DNA of 64,000 nucleotides from Clostridia bacterium. GTDB taxonomy: Bacteria > Bacillota > Clostridia > UBA1381 > UBA9506. Location of the stretch: positions 1 through 64,000 of the forward strand of contig JAFQAZ010000032.1 of NCBI GenBank assembly GCA_017416855.1, given 5' to 3'. Shown here piece by piece: positions 8,404 to 19,652 of the stretch (within the stretch, counting starts at the first letter, position 1; every line of letters begins with the position of its first letter). A program made the translations under genes and the position numbers. The notes beneath the pieces are model-generated. The model searched no databases and was not told the origin of the DNA. It saw nothing but the letters and a program-made list of their open reading frames with translations.

Positions 8404-9285
8404 TCAATTTTGTTCTGTATTTTTCATTATACTTTTTTTATACATTGCAGGCGACATTCCCTCGTTTTTCTTAAAAAAAGCACCAAAATACTTGATATCC
8501 GAAAAACCAAGCTCTTTAGACACCGCAGTAACTGACAAATCGGTTTCTGAAAGCAATTTTTTCGCTTCTTCAATTTTCATCCTGTTAAAATATGCAAACA
8601 AGCTCTCCCCCATCTGCTCTTTAAATATCTTGCACAAGAAAGACCTCGAATAATTAACCTTGGCACATATTTCCTCAAGCGATATTTTCCTGTTTATATT
8701 TGCCTGAAAATAATCGATTATTATGCCTGATAGTTTTGCATAAAAATCATCTTTATTTAAAAATACAACCTCAGGATTTTTCTCTTCAGAAAGCTTTCTT
8801 AAAATGCATATTATGATATACTCAAGATGCAAAATTATAGCTTGCTGACCCCCAAAATTAGCATTTTTAATCACTTCAAGCTGGTCTTTATCGTTCATAA
8901 AAAAGGTTTGTTTGTGTTCAGAAATAATTCTTAAAACATAGTCCTTTAAAACCTCATCAAGCGCATATGGAGTTTCTCCCAAAGTTTTCATTGTGTGAGA
9001 AAACGTTTCAAAGCACACAACAAAAGCCTTGCCTTTTTTATAATCGTTGCAAATATATGAGTGTGTTTTTTCAGGCGGAATAAAGAAGATTTCCCCCTCG
9101 TTCAGCGTGACAGACTTCCCCTCTAAAACGAGCATAATTTTCCCGTTTTCAACATAGCAAAGTTCCCAAAAATTATGCTGTTCTTCGTAATTTTTGTACT
9201 TTCCCCTAAAATCGAGATACTCTAAGGCCGTAAGCCCCTTTATATCTATGACATTGTGAATTTTGTGCTTGAGATAAGTTTTCAT
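8404..9285 (-). CDS. AraC-family transcriptional regulator of the PTE/M24/ASRT operon
   Basis: 293 aa. The N-terminal cupin (about 20-110) carries PPEKTHSY, the usual ligand-pocket turn. The C-terminal ~100 residues hold two helix-turn-helix motifs, including YSRSFLCKIFKEQ and the signature FSDIKYFGAFFKKNEGMSPAMYKK. It is the first gene of the operon, two bases before the hydrolase frame, so it is cotranscribed with its likely targets. A good promoter sits at 9315-9343. It probably senses the substrate of the two hydrolases. The start ATG has GGGGTAA upstream. Confidence 0.9.
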   Translation of the reverse strand: MKTYLKHKIHNVIDIKGLTALEYLDFRGKYKNYEEQHNFWELCYVENGKIMLVLEGKSVTLNEGEIFFIPPEKTHSYICNDYKKGKAFVVCFETFSHTMKTLGETPYALDEVLKDYVLRIISEHKQTFFMNDKDQLEVIKNANFGGQQAIILHLEYIIICILRKLSEEKNPEVVFLNKDDFYAKLSGIIIDYFQANINRKISLEEICAKVNYSRSFLCKIFKEQMGESLFAYFNRMKIEEAKKLLSETDLSVTAVSKELGFSDIKYFGAFFKKNEGMSPAMYKKSIMKNTEQN

Positions 9286-9314
9286 TTTAAATTACCCCAC
9301 TATCTTTTAATTTC

Positions 9315-9343
9315 AGTATAAATAAAAATTTTTTTGATGTAAA
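9315..9343 (-). promoter_or_regulatory. Promoter of the AraC/PTE/M24/ASRT operon
   Basis: Minus strand: -35 TTTACA (9338-9343), 17-bp spacer that is almost pure A/T, -10 TATACT (9315-9320). The A-tract spacer may bend DNA. The region from here to 9438 is very AT-rich and holds no gene. Confidence 0.7.
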
Positions 9344-9438
9344 CCTATTATTTTCTCCTGATATACTAAAATATTCCACAAAAATATTTTTATGTAAATT
9401 TTAACACATTTTAAACTGTTTTGCATCATTTTCATAGC

Positions 9439-9565
9439 AGAGGTGAAGTTTATTCAAAGTGAAAAACATAAAAAAAGCAGGCATTCGTCACTAAAACGAA
9501 TGCCTACCTTAATCTTTTATTTTATATTAACTTGTTTTGCACGGTCTGTGCATTTTTAGACAACC
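9439..9565. repeat. Copy A of duplicated groEL-terminator block
   Basis: 127 bp nearly identical to 9631-9756; the only clear difference is one extra A in an A-run (seven versus six). It contains a full copy of the groEL terminator hairpin. Distance between copies is 192 bp. Confidence 0.95.
9470..9504 (-). terminator. Second (duplicated) terminator downstream of groEL
   Basis: Perfect 9-bp stem GGCATTCGT / ACGAATGCC (9480-9504) followed on the minus strand by a run of seven T. It backs up the terminator in copy B and isolates the AraC promoter from groEL read-through. Confidence 0.85.
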
Positions 9566-9591
9566 ACCGGTTAGTCGAAAAATAGTGCAGA

Positions 9592-9649
9592 TTGAATAAA
9601 CTGAATCCGATAGCGTACTTTGGTACGCTGAGAGGTGAAGTTTATTCAA
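9592..9649. repeat. Nested inverted repeat between the duplicated blocks
   Basis: Outer arms TTGAATAAAC (9592-9601) and GTTTATTCAA (9640-9649) enclose an inner perfect hairpin AGCGTAC / GTACGCT with a 4-nt loop (9612-9629). The right outer arm lies inside copy B. No gene; function unknown, possibly the footprint of the event that made the duplication. Confidence 0.75.
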
Positions 9650-9756
9650 AGTGAAAAACATAAAAAAGCAGGCATTCGTCACTAAAACGAATGCCTACCT
9701 TAATCTTTTATTTTATATTAACTTGTTTTGCACGGTCTGTGCATTTTTAGACAACC
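9631..9756. repeat. Copy B of duplicated groEL-terminator block
   Basis: 126 bp, the copy next to groEL and therefore probably the original. It ends five bases before the groEL stop codon. Confidence 0.95.
9662..9695 (-). terminator. groESL operon terminator
   Basis: Perfect 9-bp stem GGCATTCGT / ACGAATGCC (9671-9695), 7-nt loop, followed on the minus strand by TGC and six T. It lies 65 bases after the groEL stop. Confidence 0.9.
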
Positions 9757-9760
9757 GTGC

Positions 9761-11404
<1,644 letters not shown>

Positions 11405-11408
11405 TTAA

Positions 11409-11708
<300 letters not shown>

Positions 11709-11737
11709 TTATGTTAAGTTAATTCAAAAACAAATTA

Positions 11738-11764
11738 TTAGCACTCTTCGTAGTTGAGTGCTAA
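11738..11764 (-). promoter_or_regulatory. CIRCE operator (HrcA binding site)
   Basis: Perfect inverted repeat TTAGCACTC - 9 bp - GAGTGCTAA, identical to the consensus. HrcA bound here represses groESL at normal temperature; the site lies between the -10 box and groES. Confidence 0.98.
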
Positions 11765-11772
11765 ACACATGT

Positions 11773-11804
11773 ATTATATTACTCAATATTTCACTTTTTG
11801 GCAA
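11773..11804 (-). promoter_or_regulatory. groESL promoter
   Basis: Minus strand: -35 TTGCCA (11799-11804), 17 bp to TAATAT (11776-11781); a TATAAT overlaps three bases further on (11773-11778) at 20 bp. It lies directly upstream of CIRCE, the usual arrangement. Confidence 0.8.
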
Positions 11805-11891
11805 ATATTATGCAGCTCTATTTTTTTAAATTATCCCTCTAATTCTTTTGTTTTCTCTTGTTTTTTCTTATTTTCTTTCAATTCCTAAAAG

Positions 11892-11920
11892 TTGATAATT
11901 TTTCACCCTTCTGTTATACT
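11892..11920 (+). promoter_or_regulatory. Promoter of the flavoprotein-hflX-yigZ operon
   Basis: -35 TTGATA (11892-11897), 17-bp spacer, -10 TATACT (11915-11920), about 38 bp before the ATG at 11959. Confidence 0.8.
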
Positions 11921-11958
11921 AAAAAAGGAAGAAAAAATGCAGAAAAAGAGTGATTAAA

Positions 11959-13212
11959 ATGGATTTTGATGTCATAGTCATCGGCGGCGGGCCGGCCGGC
12001 ATGATGGCCGCTGGCACAGCAGCCTCATTTGGAGCGAAAACCGCCCTGTTTGAAAAAAATGAAAAACTAGGCAAAAAACTGTTTATTACCGGCAAGGGTC
12101 GCTGCAATGTGACCAACAGTGCTCCTATTCGCGACTTTATGGAGCAGATTCCCGGTGACGGACGTTTTTTATATAGCGCTTTTTCTTCCTTTAATAATGA
12201 AGATTTATGTGCTTTTTTACATAATCACGGTGTGCAAACCAAGGTTGAGCGAGGCGGCAGGGTGTTTCCCGAAAGCGATAAATCCTCCGATGTGGTCCGG
12301 GCATTTTCGGATTACGCCAATTATTCCGGTGCTGTAACCTTATCCACAAAGGTTTCTTCTATATTAATTAAGGATCATACTGTCTGCGGCGTAGCTTTAG
12401 AAAACGGTAAAAAGTTCACCGCCAAAGCTGTTATCATTGCCACCGGCGGTATGAGCTATCCACAAACCGGTTCTGATGGTGACGGTTACCGTTTCGCTAA
12501 AGCAGCAGGTCATTCCATTGTCACTCCGAAGCCTTCTTTAGTCCCCGTGGAAACAAAAGAGTCATGGCCAAAAGATGCTATGGGTCTCTCCTTAAAGAAT
12601 GTAGGCCTCAAAGCTTTAGATAAAAATAACAAAACCATCTATTCTGCTGAAGGAGAAATGCTGTTTACACACTTTGGCCTTTCCGGTCCCTTAGTTCTTT
12701 CCGCCAGCGCCCATATGCGGGATTTTGAAAAAAATGCCTACCGCATTATCATCGACCTAAAACCGGCGCTTTCTGAACTACAGTTAGATAGCCGCATACT
12801 CCGTGATTTTTCTGCAGAACCTAATAAAGACTATATTAACAGCTTAGATAAATTATTACCTAAAAAATTAATTCCCGTCATTGTGAACCTATCCGGTATT
12901 GACCCCCGCAAAAAGGTAAACGCCATCACGCGGGAGGAACGTCTGGGGTTAGTTCAACTTTTAAAGGGTTTAACCGTAACTGTTAAAAAGCCCCGGCCTA
13001 TTGCTGAGGCCATCATTACAGCCGGTGGCATCAACACCAAAGAACTAATGCCCAAAACTATGGAGTCTCGCTTGGTAAAAGGATTATATTTTGCCGGTGA
13101 GGTTATCGATTTGGATGCCTATACCGGTGGTTATAATCTGCAAATTGCTTTTTCCACCGGTTATCTGGCCGGACAAAGCGCAGCAGAGGCCTCCTTTGCC
13201 GATGCCGATTAA
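11959..13212 (+). CDS. HI0933/YhiN-family FAD-dependent oxidoreductase
   Basis: 417 aa from ATG 11959; a GTG at 11950 overlaps the AAAGAGTG ribosome site. The N terminus is a Rossmann FAD fold with GGGPAGMMAAG near residue 9, then GKGRCNVTN near 46, a family marker. The C-terminal FAD site reads YFAGEVIDLDAYTGGYNLQ. Members of this widespread family, including BaiN-type proteins, are flavoproteins whose cellular substrates are mostly unknown; a reductase role in anaerobic metabolism or in RNA modification has been discussed for relatives. First gene of a three-gene operon with hflX and a yigZ-family gene. Confidence 0.9.
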   Translation: MDFDVIVIGGGPAGMMAAGTAASFGAKTALFEKNEKLGKKLFITGKGRCNVTNSAPIRDFMEQIPGDGRFLYSAFSSFNNEDLCAFLHNHGVQTKVERGGRVFPESDKSSDVVRAFSDYANYSGAVTLSTKVSSILIKDHTVCGVALENGKKFTAKAVIIATGGMSYPQTGSDGDGYRFAKAAGHSIVTPKPSLVPVETKESWPKDAMGLSLKNVGLKALDKNNKTIYSAEGEMLFTHFGLSGPLVLSASAHMRDFEKNAYRIIIDLKPALSELQLDSRILRDFSAEPNKDYINSLDKLLPKKLIPVIVNLSGIDPRKKVNAITREERLGLVQLLKGLTVTVKKPRPIAEAIITAGGINTKELMPKTMESRLVKGLYFAGEVIDLDAYTGGYNLQIAFSTGYLAGQSAAEASFADAD

Positions 13213-13236
13213 ACTGTTTACAGAAAGGAATGTATT

Positions 13237-14508
13237 ATGGCATTGTTAGAAACAAAACAAGAAGCGGAACGTGCCGTTTTAGCAGGTGTACACACCGGCA
13301 GTGGCGATCCCCTCAAAGATACAACTGAAGAATCTATGGAAGAGCTTGCCCGTCTGGCTGATACCGCCGGTGCCCAGGTGGTAGGAACTTTGGTGCAGAA
13401 TCGTCCCAGTCCTGAAAATGCCACCTATTTAGGCGAAGGCAAGCTGGAAGAGCTCCGCATCGCCTGTGAAAGTTTAGAAGCCACGCTGGTTATTTTTGAC
13501 AGTGAACTCTCCCCCATTCAGCTTAAGAATTTAGAAAAGGAGCTGGGCTTGCGCGTCATCGACCGCAGTATGCTGATTTTAGATATCTTTGCCGCCCGCG
13601 CTCAAAGCAGCGAGGGTAAAATTCAGGTAGAACTGGCACAGCTCCGCTATATGCTCCCCCGTCTTATGGGCATCGGCACACAGCTTTCCCGTTTGGGTGC
13701 CGGTATCGGTACCCGTGGCCCCGGTGAAACACGGCTGGAAACTGACCGTCGTCACATCCGCCGCCGTATTCACCATCTGCAGGAGGAACTCTCTGAGGTG
13801 AGGAAGCACCGTGAATTACTCCGTACAGGCCGCGCTCATGATAAATCCATTACTGTAGCACTGGCAGGTTACACCAACGCCGGAAAATCTACCTTATTAA
13901 ATGCATTAACCGGTGCCGAGGTCTATGCCGAAGATAAACTGTTTGCTACGTTAGATCCCACCGTACGCGGATTTTCTTTAGAAGACGGACGCAACATATT
14001 GCTCATTGACACCGTTGGTTTCATCCGCAAACTCCCCCACCATTTAATTGAAGCCTTTAAATCCACCCTAGAGGAAATTTCTCTGGCTGATGTGGTCCTT
14101 CATGTGGTGGATGGCTCCAGTCCGGAATACGGAGAACACATTCAGGTGGTATCCGGCATTTTAGCCGAATTAGGCGCCGGGGATAAACCACAGGTACTGG
14201 CCTTCAATAAGGCCGATGTCTGCCCTGAGGATGTTTTACCAGTTTCTTTCCCTAACGCTGACAAAACAGTTAAAATCAGTGCCAAAACCGGGGCAGGATT
14301 TAACGAATTAATTGAGGCGATTGCTGATGTCGCCCCCGGCAAAAAACAGAAATTCACCTTAAAAATTCCCTTTGCCAAAGGCGCTGTCCTCTCAGAGCTT
14401 CATGATAACCATCCCATTGTAAAAGAGGACTTTGAAGCAGACGGAACGCTGGTAGAAGTCTTACTGGACGTTGCTGATTATAACCGCTTTAAAGAATTCA
14501 TTCAATAA
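13237..14508 (+). CDS. hflX: Ribosome-associated GTPase HflX
   Basis: 423 aa. GTPase that binds the 50S subunit and splits stalled or hibernating ribosomes under stress. The N-terminal domain holds the glycine-rich TRGPGETRLETDRR near 155-170, followed by a coiled-coil helix and the GTPase domain: GYTNAGKST (G1) near 211, DTVGFIRKLPHHLIEAF (G3 region), NKAD (G4). ATG start with AAAGGAATG upstream. Its position after a flavoprotein and before YigZ suggests a small translation/stress operon. All GTP-binding motifs are intact. Confidence 0.96.
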   Translation: MALLETKQEAERAVLAGVHTGSGDPLKDTTEESMEELARLADTAGAQVVGTLVQNRPSPENATYLGEGKLEELRIACESLEATLVIFDSELSPIQLKNLEKELGLRVIDRSMLILDIFAARAQSSEGKIQVELAQLRYMLPRLMGIGTQLSRLGAGIGTRGPGETRLETDRRHIRRRIHHLQEELSEVRKHRELLRTGRAHDKSITVALAGYTNAGKSTLLNALTGAEVYAEDKLFATLDPTVRGFSLEDGRNILLIDTVGFIRKLPHHLIEAFKSTLEEISLADVVLHVVDGSSPEYGEHIQVVSGILAELGAGDKPQVLAFNKADVCPEDVLPVSFPNADKTVKISAKTGAGFNELIEAIADVAPGKKQKFTLKIPFAKGAVLSELHDNHPIVKEDFEADGTLVEVLLDVADYNRFKEFIQ

Positions 14509-14526
14509 TCCATCGGAGAAAGTGAT

Positions 14527-15159
14527 ATGACAAAAAAGAATTACAAAACATTAAAACAGTATGGACGGAGCGAATTGATTGAGAAAAAATCCCGCTTTAT
14601 CGGCACCGCAAGGCCCGTCCATTCTGAAGAAGAGGCTCTTGCTTTTATCAATATGATGCGCAAGGAATTTTCCGATGCCTCTCATAATGTATATGCTTAC
14701 ATCATCCGTGAAAATAATATTGCCCGTTTTTCTGACGATGGTGAACCGGGCGGTACTGCAGGCCTGCCCACAATGGAGGTGCTAAAGCAGGAAGAATTAA
14801 CCGACGTTGCCGTAGTGGTCACCCGCTATTTCGGTGGTACACTCCTTGGTGCCGGTGGGCTGGTCCGTGCTTATTCCAAAACGGCAAAGCTCGGTGTAGA
14901 AGCCGGTGTCATTGCCGAGATGACCGATTGCACCTTTGTAAAAATTTGTGTACCCTATGATCTTTACGGCCGGTTGCAATACCTTTTGGAGCAGGAAAAT
15001 CTGACAACAGAAGAATCCGATTTCGGTCAGGAGGTATCCGTCACCGTTTGCATTCGTACTGAGCTTTTGGAAAGCTTTCAAAAAAAAATTACCGAAAATA
15101 CAAACGGCCGTGCTGTTTGCACGGTGCTTCATTCAGAATTCAGACCTCTGGAAATATAA
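14527..15159 (+). CDS. YigZ/IMPACT-family protein
   Basis: 210 aa. The N-terminal UPF0029 domain has the conserved FSDDGEPGGTAGLP near residue 68 and TRYFGGTLLGAGGLVRAYS near 98-116; the C-terminal ~70 residues form the DUF1949 ferredoxin-like domain. Eukaryotic relatives (IMPACT/YIH1) regulate the GCN2 kinase; the bacterial role is unclear, though a link to translation or nucleic-acid binding is suspected. Its cotranscription with hflX fits that. CGGAGAAAG precedes the ATG, and a strong terminator follows. Confidence 0.93.
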   Translation: MTKKNYKTLKQYGRSELIEKKSRFIGTARPVHSEEEALAFINMMRKEFSDASHNVYAYIIRENNIARFSDDGEPGGTAGLPTMEVLKQEELTDVAVVVTRYFGGTLLGAGGLVRAYSKTAKLGVEAGVIAEMTDCTFVKICVPYDLYGRLQYLLEQENLTTEESDFGQEVSVTVCIRTELLESFQKKITENTNGRAVCTVLHSEFRPLEI

Positions 15160-15161
15160 AT

Positions 15162-15193
15162 AAAAAGGGTGTTGCTGATGCAACACCCTTTTT
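15162..15193. terminator. Bidirectional terminator between yigZ-family gene and prsA
   Basis: 14-bp perfect stem (15162-15175 with 15180-15193) with a TGAT loop, A-run on one side and T-run on the other. It serves the converging genes on both strands. Confidence 0.93.
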
Positions 15194-15203
15194 ATTTATC
15201 AGT

Positions 15204-16247
15204 TTATTTTACTTTAATACCGTCTAAAACACTCTGACGAATGTTAATGGTCATTTCTGGTTTATAAGAATCCAGTAATTCATTATACTTCTTTTCCATT
15301 AACATACTGCTTACATTTTCCATAGCCTGATTGTAGTCATCACCGCTGGTGGGCAACGCATACTTTTTAATAATATGCCAGCCGTAAGAGCTTTCTACTA
15401 AATCAGAAATTTCGCCAACTGCCAGTTTAAAGGAAGCTTCTTCAAACTCAGGCACCATAGCACCCTTTGTAAAGGTGTAACCGTTAGGTGAATCTGCCAT
15501 GCCGGGATCTTCACCGTGAGCACGAACCAATGCTTCAAAGTTGCTGCCGGCTTTTGCTTTGCTTAACACATCCTCTGCCTTTGCTTGCTGGGCCAGCTTA
15601 TAAGATTCTGCAGCTTTCGCCGCATCCTCTTCAGAAAGATTAGAAGTGTCTGCTTCTTCATCAGTATTGCCAATCAGAACATGCTTAACGCAAACATATT
15701 CTGCATTATAGGTAGCATTCAATTCTTCTTCAGAAGGAGATAAAGCATCGGGATCATTAGCCATGATATCGTTTACATAAACCCCTGCCAGAGAAGTCTT
15801 CGTTAACAGATCAATCATCAGATCATCTGTCAGACCAGTTGTCTTTTTCAGTTCATCATACATAGCCTGCTGTTCTTTATCAGACAGGTTAACGCTGTTT
15901 TTAATCTGCTTTAACTGATCCTCCGGTACGCTGAGACCTTTTTCTTCTGCTTTAATGCAAGCCATTTCCACACGTAAAACTTCTTCTAAAGCGCGGGTTT
16001 TAGCTGCTTCACTAGCCTTTACACCGTCAATTTCAGCATCCCAAAAAGCTGTTGCATCCTGCGTGCCGGCTTCTGTTAACATTTGCTGTTTTACATTTTC
16101 CAGATAATAATTGAACTCAGCCACGGTAATCACACGGCCATTAACTGTTGCAATTTCTCTGGAAATCTGCAATCTGCTGCAGCCAACCATACCAAACGCA
16201 ATGCATGTAATGCAAATAATTGCCAGAATTCTTTTCATTTTTTTCAA
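15204..16247 (-). CDS. prsA: PrsA-like peptidyl-prolyl isomerase lipoprotein
   Basis: Extracytoplasmic foldase anchored by lipid. From the TTG at 16247 (347 aa) the signal peptide ends in lipobox GMVGC with the lipidated Cys at 23. A SurA-N-like helical region follows, then a parvulin domain at about 185-300 (start CVKHVLIGNTDEE, later FEALVRAHGEDPGM and SSYGWHIIKK). The GTG at 16256 overlaps the AAGGAG ribosome site and is not the start. It helps secreted proteins fold outside the membrane. It has its own promoter whose -35 lies within the end of mfd. Confidence 0.88.
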   Translation of the reverse strand: MKKMKRILAIICITCIAFGMVGCSRLQISREIATVNGRVITVAEFNYYLENVKQQMLTEAGTQDATAFWDAEIDGVKASEAAKTRALEEVLRVEMACIKAEEKGLSVPEDQLKQIKNSVNLSDKEQQAMYDELKKTTGLTDDLMIDLLTKTSLAGVYVNDIMANDPDALSPSEEELNATYNAEYVCVKHVLIGNTDEEADTSNLSEEDAAKAAESYKLAQQAKAEDVLSKAKAGSNFEALVRAHGEDPGMADSPNGYTFTKGAMVPEFEEASFKLAVGEISDLVESSYGWHIIKKYALPTSGDDYNQAMENVSSMLMEKKYNELLDSYKPEMTINIRQSVLDGIKVK

Positions 16248-16291
16248 AACAAACACTCCTTATCTGTTATACTTCATAAGTAATCAGTATA

Positions 16292-16320
16292 ATTATACAC
16301 TACTTTTCCTGATTGTGCAA
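16292..16320 (-). promoter_or_regulatory. prsA promoter
   Basis: Minus strand: -35 TTGCAC (16315-16320), 17-bp spacer, -10 TATAAT (16292-16297). The -35 box and spacer lie in the last codons of mfd. Confidence 0.75.
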
Positions 16321-19300
16321 GTCTTTAAAGGTTTGTAACAAACTTTTAATACAGAATGCCATATTTTTCTTATCTTCCTCTGTCAGTCGATAGGCAAAAT
16401 AAGGTTTTTGTCCGGCTGAAAGCAGAATTCTGCCCTTATAATGCCCGATTAATTCTGCAATCACAGCAGGATCAAAGCTTTCTTTAAAGTAGCAAAGCAC
16501 ACTGCCCTCCCGGGTGGTCACCTGGGAGATACCGGTTTCTTTTGCCAACGCCTTACTTTCTGCCGCCATTAAAAGATTGCCCACGCAGGCAGGATAATCT
16601 CCAAAACGGTCAATAAGTTCCTCTGCCGTTTCCTGCCCATCTGCCTCATTCTGAACAGCACCGATTTTTTTATAAAACTCAAGACGTAAACGATGGCTTT
16701 TAATGTAGCTTGCCGGAATGTAGGCATCTGCTTCAAAGTCAAGTTGAGGCTCCCAATCCTCTGTCATCGTCGGTTTACCCTGCAGTTCGTTCACACATTC
16801 TTCTAAAAGCCGGCAATACATATCATAGCCAACAGTTTCCATATGTCCGTGTTGCTCAGCGCCCAAAAGATTACCGGCACCGCGGATTTCCAGATCACGC
16901 ATCGCAATCTTAAAGCCGGAACCAAATTCGGTAAATTCACGAATGGCTGAAAGTCGTTTCACCGCTTCTTCTTTTAAACTCTTATTCCGCTGATAGGTTA
17001 AATAACAATAGGCTCTGCGGTTGCTTCGTCCCACACGGCCACGCAGCTGGTAAAGCTGTGAAAGGCCCAACCTGTCAGCATTTTCCACAATCATGGTGTT
17101 TACATTCTGAATATCAAGTCCCGTTTCAATAATGGTAGTGCAAACCAAAATGTCAATCTCGCCGGACTGCATATCCAGCATAACATCCTCTAAGGTGTCA
17201 GGGTCCATCTGCCCGTGAGCATACCGCACCTTGGCATTTGGGAAGGCCTCCTGCAGCCTTCTGGCGCAGGCAGAAATGGATTGAGTCTGATTATGCAGAT
17301 AATACACCTGTCCCCCACGGGAGAGCTCTTTTTTAATGGCATCCTCCACAATCACCGGATTATATTCCACTACATAAGTCGAAACAGGATATCTGTCCTG
17401 GGGTGGCTCAGATAATAGGCTCATATCCTTAATATTCACCATAGACATATGAAGGGTTCGGGGAATAGGTGTTGCCGAAAGAGTCAGCACATCCACATTG
17501 TTTTTCATTTCCTTAATCCGTTCTTTGTGCTTTACCCCAAACCGTTGCTCTTCGTCAATAACCAAAAGCCCTAAATCTTTAAACTCAATATCCTGACCCA
17601 AAAGTCGATGCGTACCAATCACAATATCCGTTTCACCGGTTTTCAGCCGCTTTAAAATGGCCGTTTGTTCCTTACTGGAAACCAGACGGCTCATAAGCTC
17701 AACTTTCACGGGAAAAGCTTTCATTCTGCGGGTAAAGGTATTGTAATGCTGCAGAGCCAGCACCGTGGTGGGTGCTAAATAGGCCACCTGCTTAGAATCC
17801 TGTACAGCTTTAAAGGCCGCCCGAAGCGCCACCTCGGTTTTACCGTAGCCCACATCACCACACAACAGTCTGTCCATCGGACGGTTGTTTTCCATATCCG
17901 CCTTTACTTCTGCAATAGCCGTTAACTGGTCTTCCGTTTCTTCGTAAGGAAAGTGATCTTCAAATTCTTTTTGCCAGGTTGAATCGGGAGAATAGGCATA
18001 ACCCTCTGCGGCCTGACGGGCAGCATAAAGCTGAATGAGGCCTTCTGCCAGCTCCATGGTAGACTTCTTAACCTTGGCCTTTTGCCGTGCAAAATCAGTT
18101 CCGCCCATTTTGGAAAGGCGGACTCTTGCCTCTTTGCCGATATATTTCTGCAACAAGTCCAGCTGGTCACAGGGTACATATAAAAAGTCATCCCCGGCAT
18201 ACTTTATTTTTAAGTAATCCTTGTAGTGGCCTTCCACCGTCAGGGTATCCAGACCCACATATTGACCAATACCATGGGTGGTGTGCACCACAAAGTCACC
18301 AATATCCAAATCATTAAAGCTGTTCAGCTTATTCCCCTTGGCCACCTTTTTTCGGCGACCTTTCCTGCTTTCTCTGCCGAAAATTTCGTTGTCAGAGAGC
18401 AAAATCAAGCGGCTTTCCGGTAATTGGAAGCCTTTTTTCAGCTGTCCCTCTGTGATTAAAATCTGTCCTACTGCCGCATTGTCTGGCGTTTTATCTAAAA
18501 ACACAGGGAAATCGTGGTCAGACAGTTCACGGAACAGGGCTTCTGCCTGCAGAGGCGTACTGGCCACAACCACAAGGGCAAATTTTCGTTCCAGCCATTC
18601 TTTTAAGTCAGCATATAATAAATCCCGCTGACCGGAATACATATTCATTCCATGGCTTGTGATATTCACCGCCGCTTTGGGGTGATAATCCTGGGTGGAT
18701 TGCGGCAGGGTGAAAAGTCCCATAAAAGGATGCCGCAAAAGCACCTTTAACACTTTTTCATAATCGTGAATGTAAGCTTCTTTCGCTTCTTCAATAACGC
18801 CTTTTTCCAAAAGACCTGCCACGGTCTCGCCAATATCCCACAAAAACCCTTCAGCACGCTCACAAATACGCTCCGGCTCGTTAAAGAACACCGCCGATTT
18901 TTCCGGCAGATAGTCTGCCACGCAGGGCTGACCGTTTGCATTGGATACCTGTTCTTTGGCGGCATCAATCTGAATTTCTGAAAGTCTTTGAATAGAGGTT
19001 TGCATAATTGGGTCGAATTCGCGGATGGAATCCACATCATCCCCAAAAAACTCAATACGGTAAGGATTCTCTGCTGCCGGTGGGAACACATCCACAATGC
19101 CGCCCCGGGCAGAAAACTGACCTTTTGCCTCTACCATTTCTTCCCGCACATAACCCATGGCTTCCAATTTTTCCAAAAGCTCTGTGGCGTTATAGCCTTC
19201 GCCGTCAACAATAGTAATTCTCGATTGCTTAAAGGCATTAAAATCGGCAGCGAACTGAAGCAGCGCATCGGTACCCAGCACTAAAACCGCCTCATCGCCT

Positions 19301-19638
19301 TCTTCTGCCAAACGACCTAAAGCAGCAAGGCGCTGCGACTCTAATTCATTGCTTTTCGCATCTACTTTATAGTATTCAATTTCTTTGGAGGGATAATAAA
19401 TACTCTCTTTTCCCAAAAAGAAACGGATATCTTCGCAAAACAGCCGTGCTGTGTAATCGCTGTCACAAACCACCATAGCGCCGGTTTCGTTCTTTTGGCA
19501 AAAACGGGCAACCAAAAGAGCCTTCGCCTGCTCGGTCAAACCGGTGACCGAAAGAGGTGAAAGCTGTTGTTTAACAAGAGCATCAAGCTCTTTCCATTCT
19601 TTTTTTGCCCCTAAATAAGCCTCGAACAAATTACTCAC
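16300..19638 (-). CDS. mfd: Transcription-repair coupling factor Mfd
   Basis: 1112 aa, close to the usual ~1150. DNA translocase that pushes stalled RNA polymerase off lesions and recruits UvrA. Order: UvrB-homology region (about 1-320), RNA-polymerase-interacting domain with [17 protein letters not shown] near 445, superfamily 2 helicase core with [11 protein letters not shown] near 590 and DEEQRFG near 695, [14 protein letters not shown], and the C-terminal regulatory domain. Starts at GTG 14 bp after pth; the pth-mfd order is common in Firmicutes. All helicase motifs intact. Confidence 0.98.
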   Translation of the reverse strand: MSNLFEAYLGAKKEWKELDALVKQQLSPLSVTGLTEQAKALLVARFCQKNETGAMVVCDSDYTARLFCEDIRFFLGKESIYYPSKEIEYYKVDAKSNELESQRLAALGRLAEEGDEAVLVLGTDALLQFAADFNAFKQSRITIVDGEGYNATELLEKLEAMGYVREEMVEAKGQFSARGGIVDVFPPAAENPYRIEFFGDDVDSIREFDPIMQTSIQRLSEIQIDAAKEQVSNANGQPCVADYLPEKSAVFFNEPERICERAEGFLWDIGETVAGLLEKGVIEEAKEAYIHDYEKVLKVLLRHPFMGLFTLPQSTQDYHPKAAVNITSHGMNMYSGQRDLLYADLKEWLERKFALVVVASTPLQAEALFRELSDHDFPVFLDKTPDNAAVGQILITEGQLKKGFQLPESRLILLSDNEIFGRESRKGRRKKVAKGNKLNSFNDLDIGDFVVHTTHGIGQYVGLDTLTVEGHYKDYLKIKYAGDDFLYVPCDQLDLLQKYIGKEARVRLSKMGGTDFARQKAKVKKSTMELAEGLIQLYAARQAAEGYAYSPDSTWQKEFEDHFPYEETEDQLTAIAEVKADMENNRPMDRLLCGDVGYGKTEVALRAAFKAVQDSKQVAYLAPTTVLALQHYNTFTRRMKAFPVKVELMSRLVSSKEQTAILKRLKTGETDIVIGTHRLLGQDIEFKDLGLLVIDEEQRFGVKHKERIKEMKNNVDVLTLSATPIPRTLHMSMVNIKDMSLLSEPPQDRYPVSTYVVEYNPVIVEDAIKKELSRGGQVYYLHNQTQSISACARRLQEAFPNAKVRYAHGQMDPDTLEDVMLDMQSGEIDILVCTTIIETGLDIQNVNTMIVENADRLGLSQLYQLRGRVGRSNRRAYCYLTYQRNKSLKEEAVKRLSAIREFTEFGSGFKIAMRDLEIRGAGNLLGAEQHGHMETVGYDMYCRLLEECVNELQGKPTMTEDWEPQLDFEADAYIPASYIKSHRLRLEFYKKIGAVQNEADGQETAEELIDRFGDYPACVGNLLMAAESKALAKETGISQVTTREGSVLCYFKESFDPAVIAELIGHYKGRILLSAGQKPYFAYRLTEEDKKNMAFCIKSLLQTFKDLHNQEK

Positions 19639-19652
19639 GCCATTTCCAAAAT

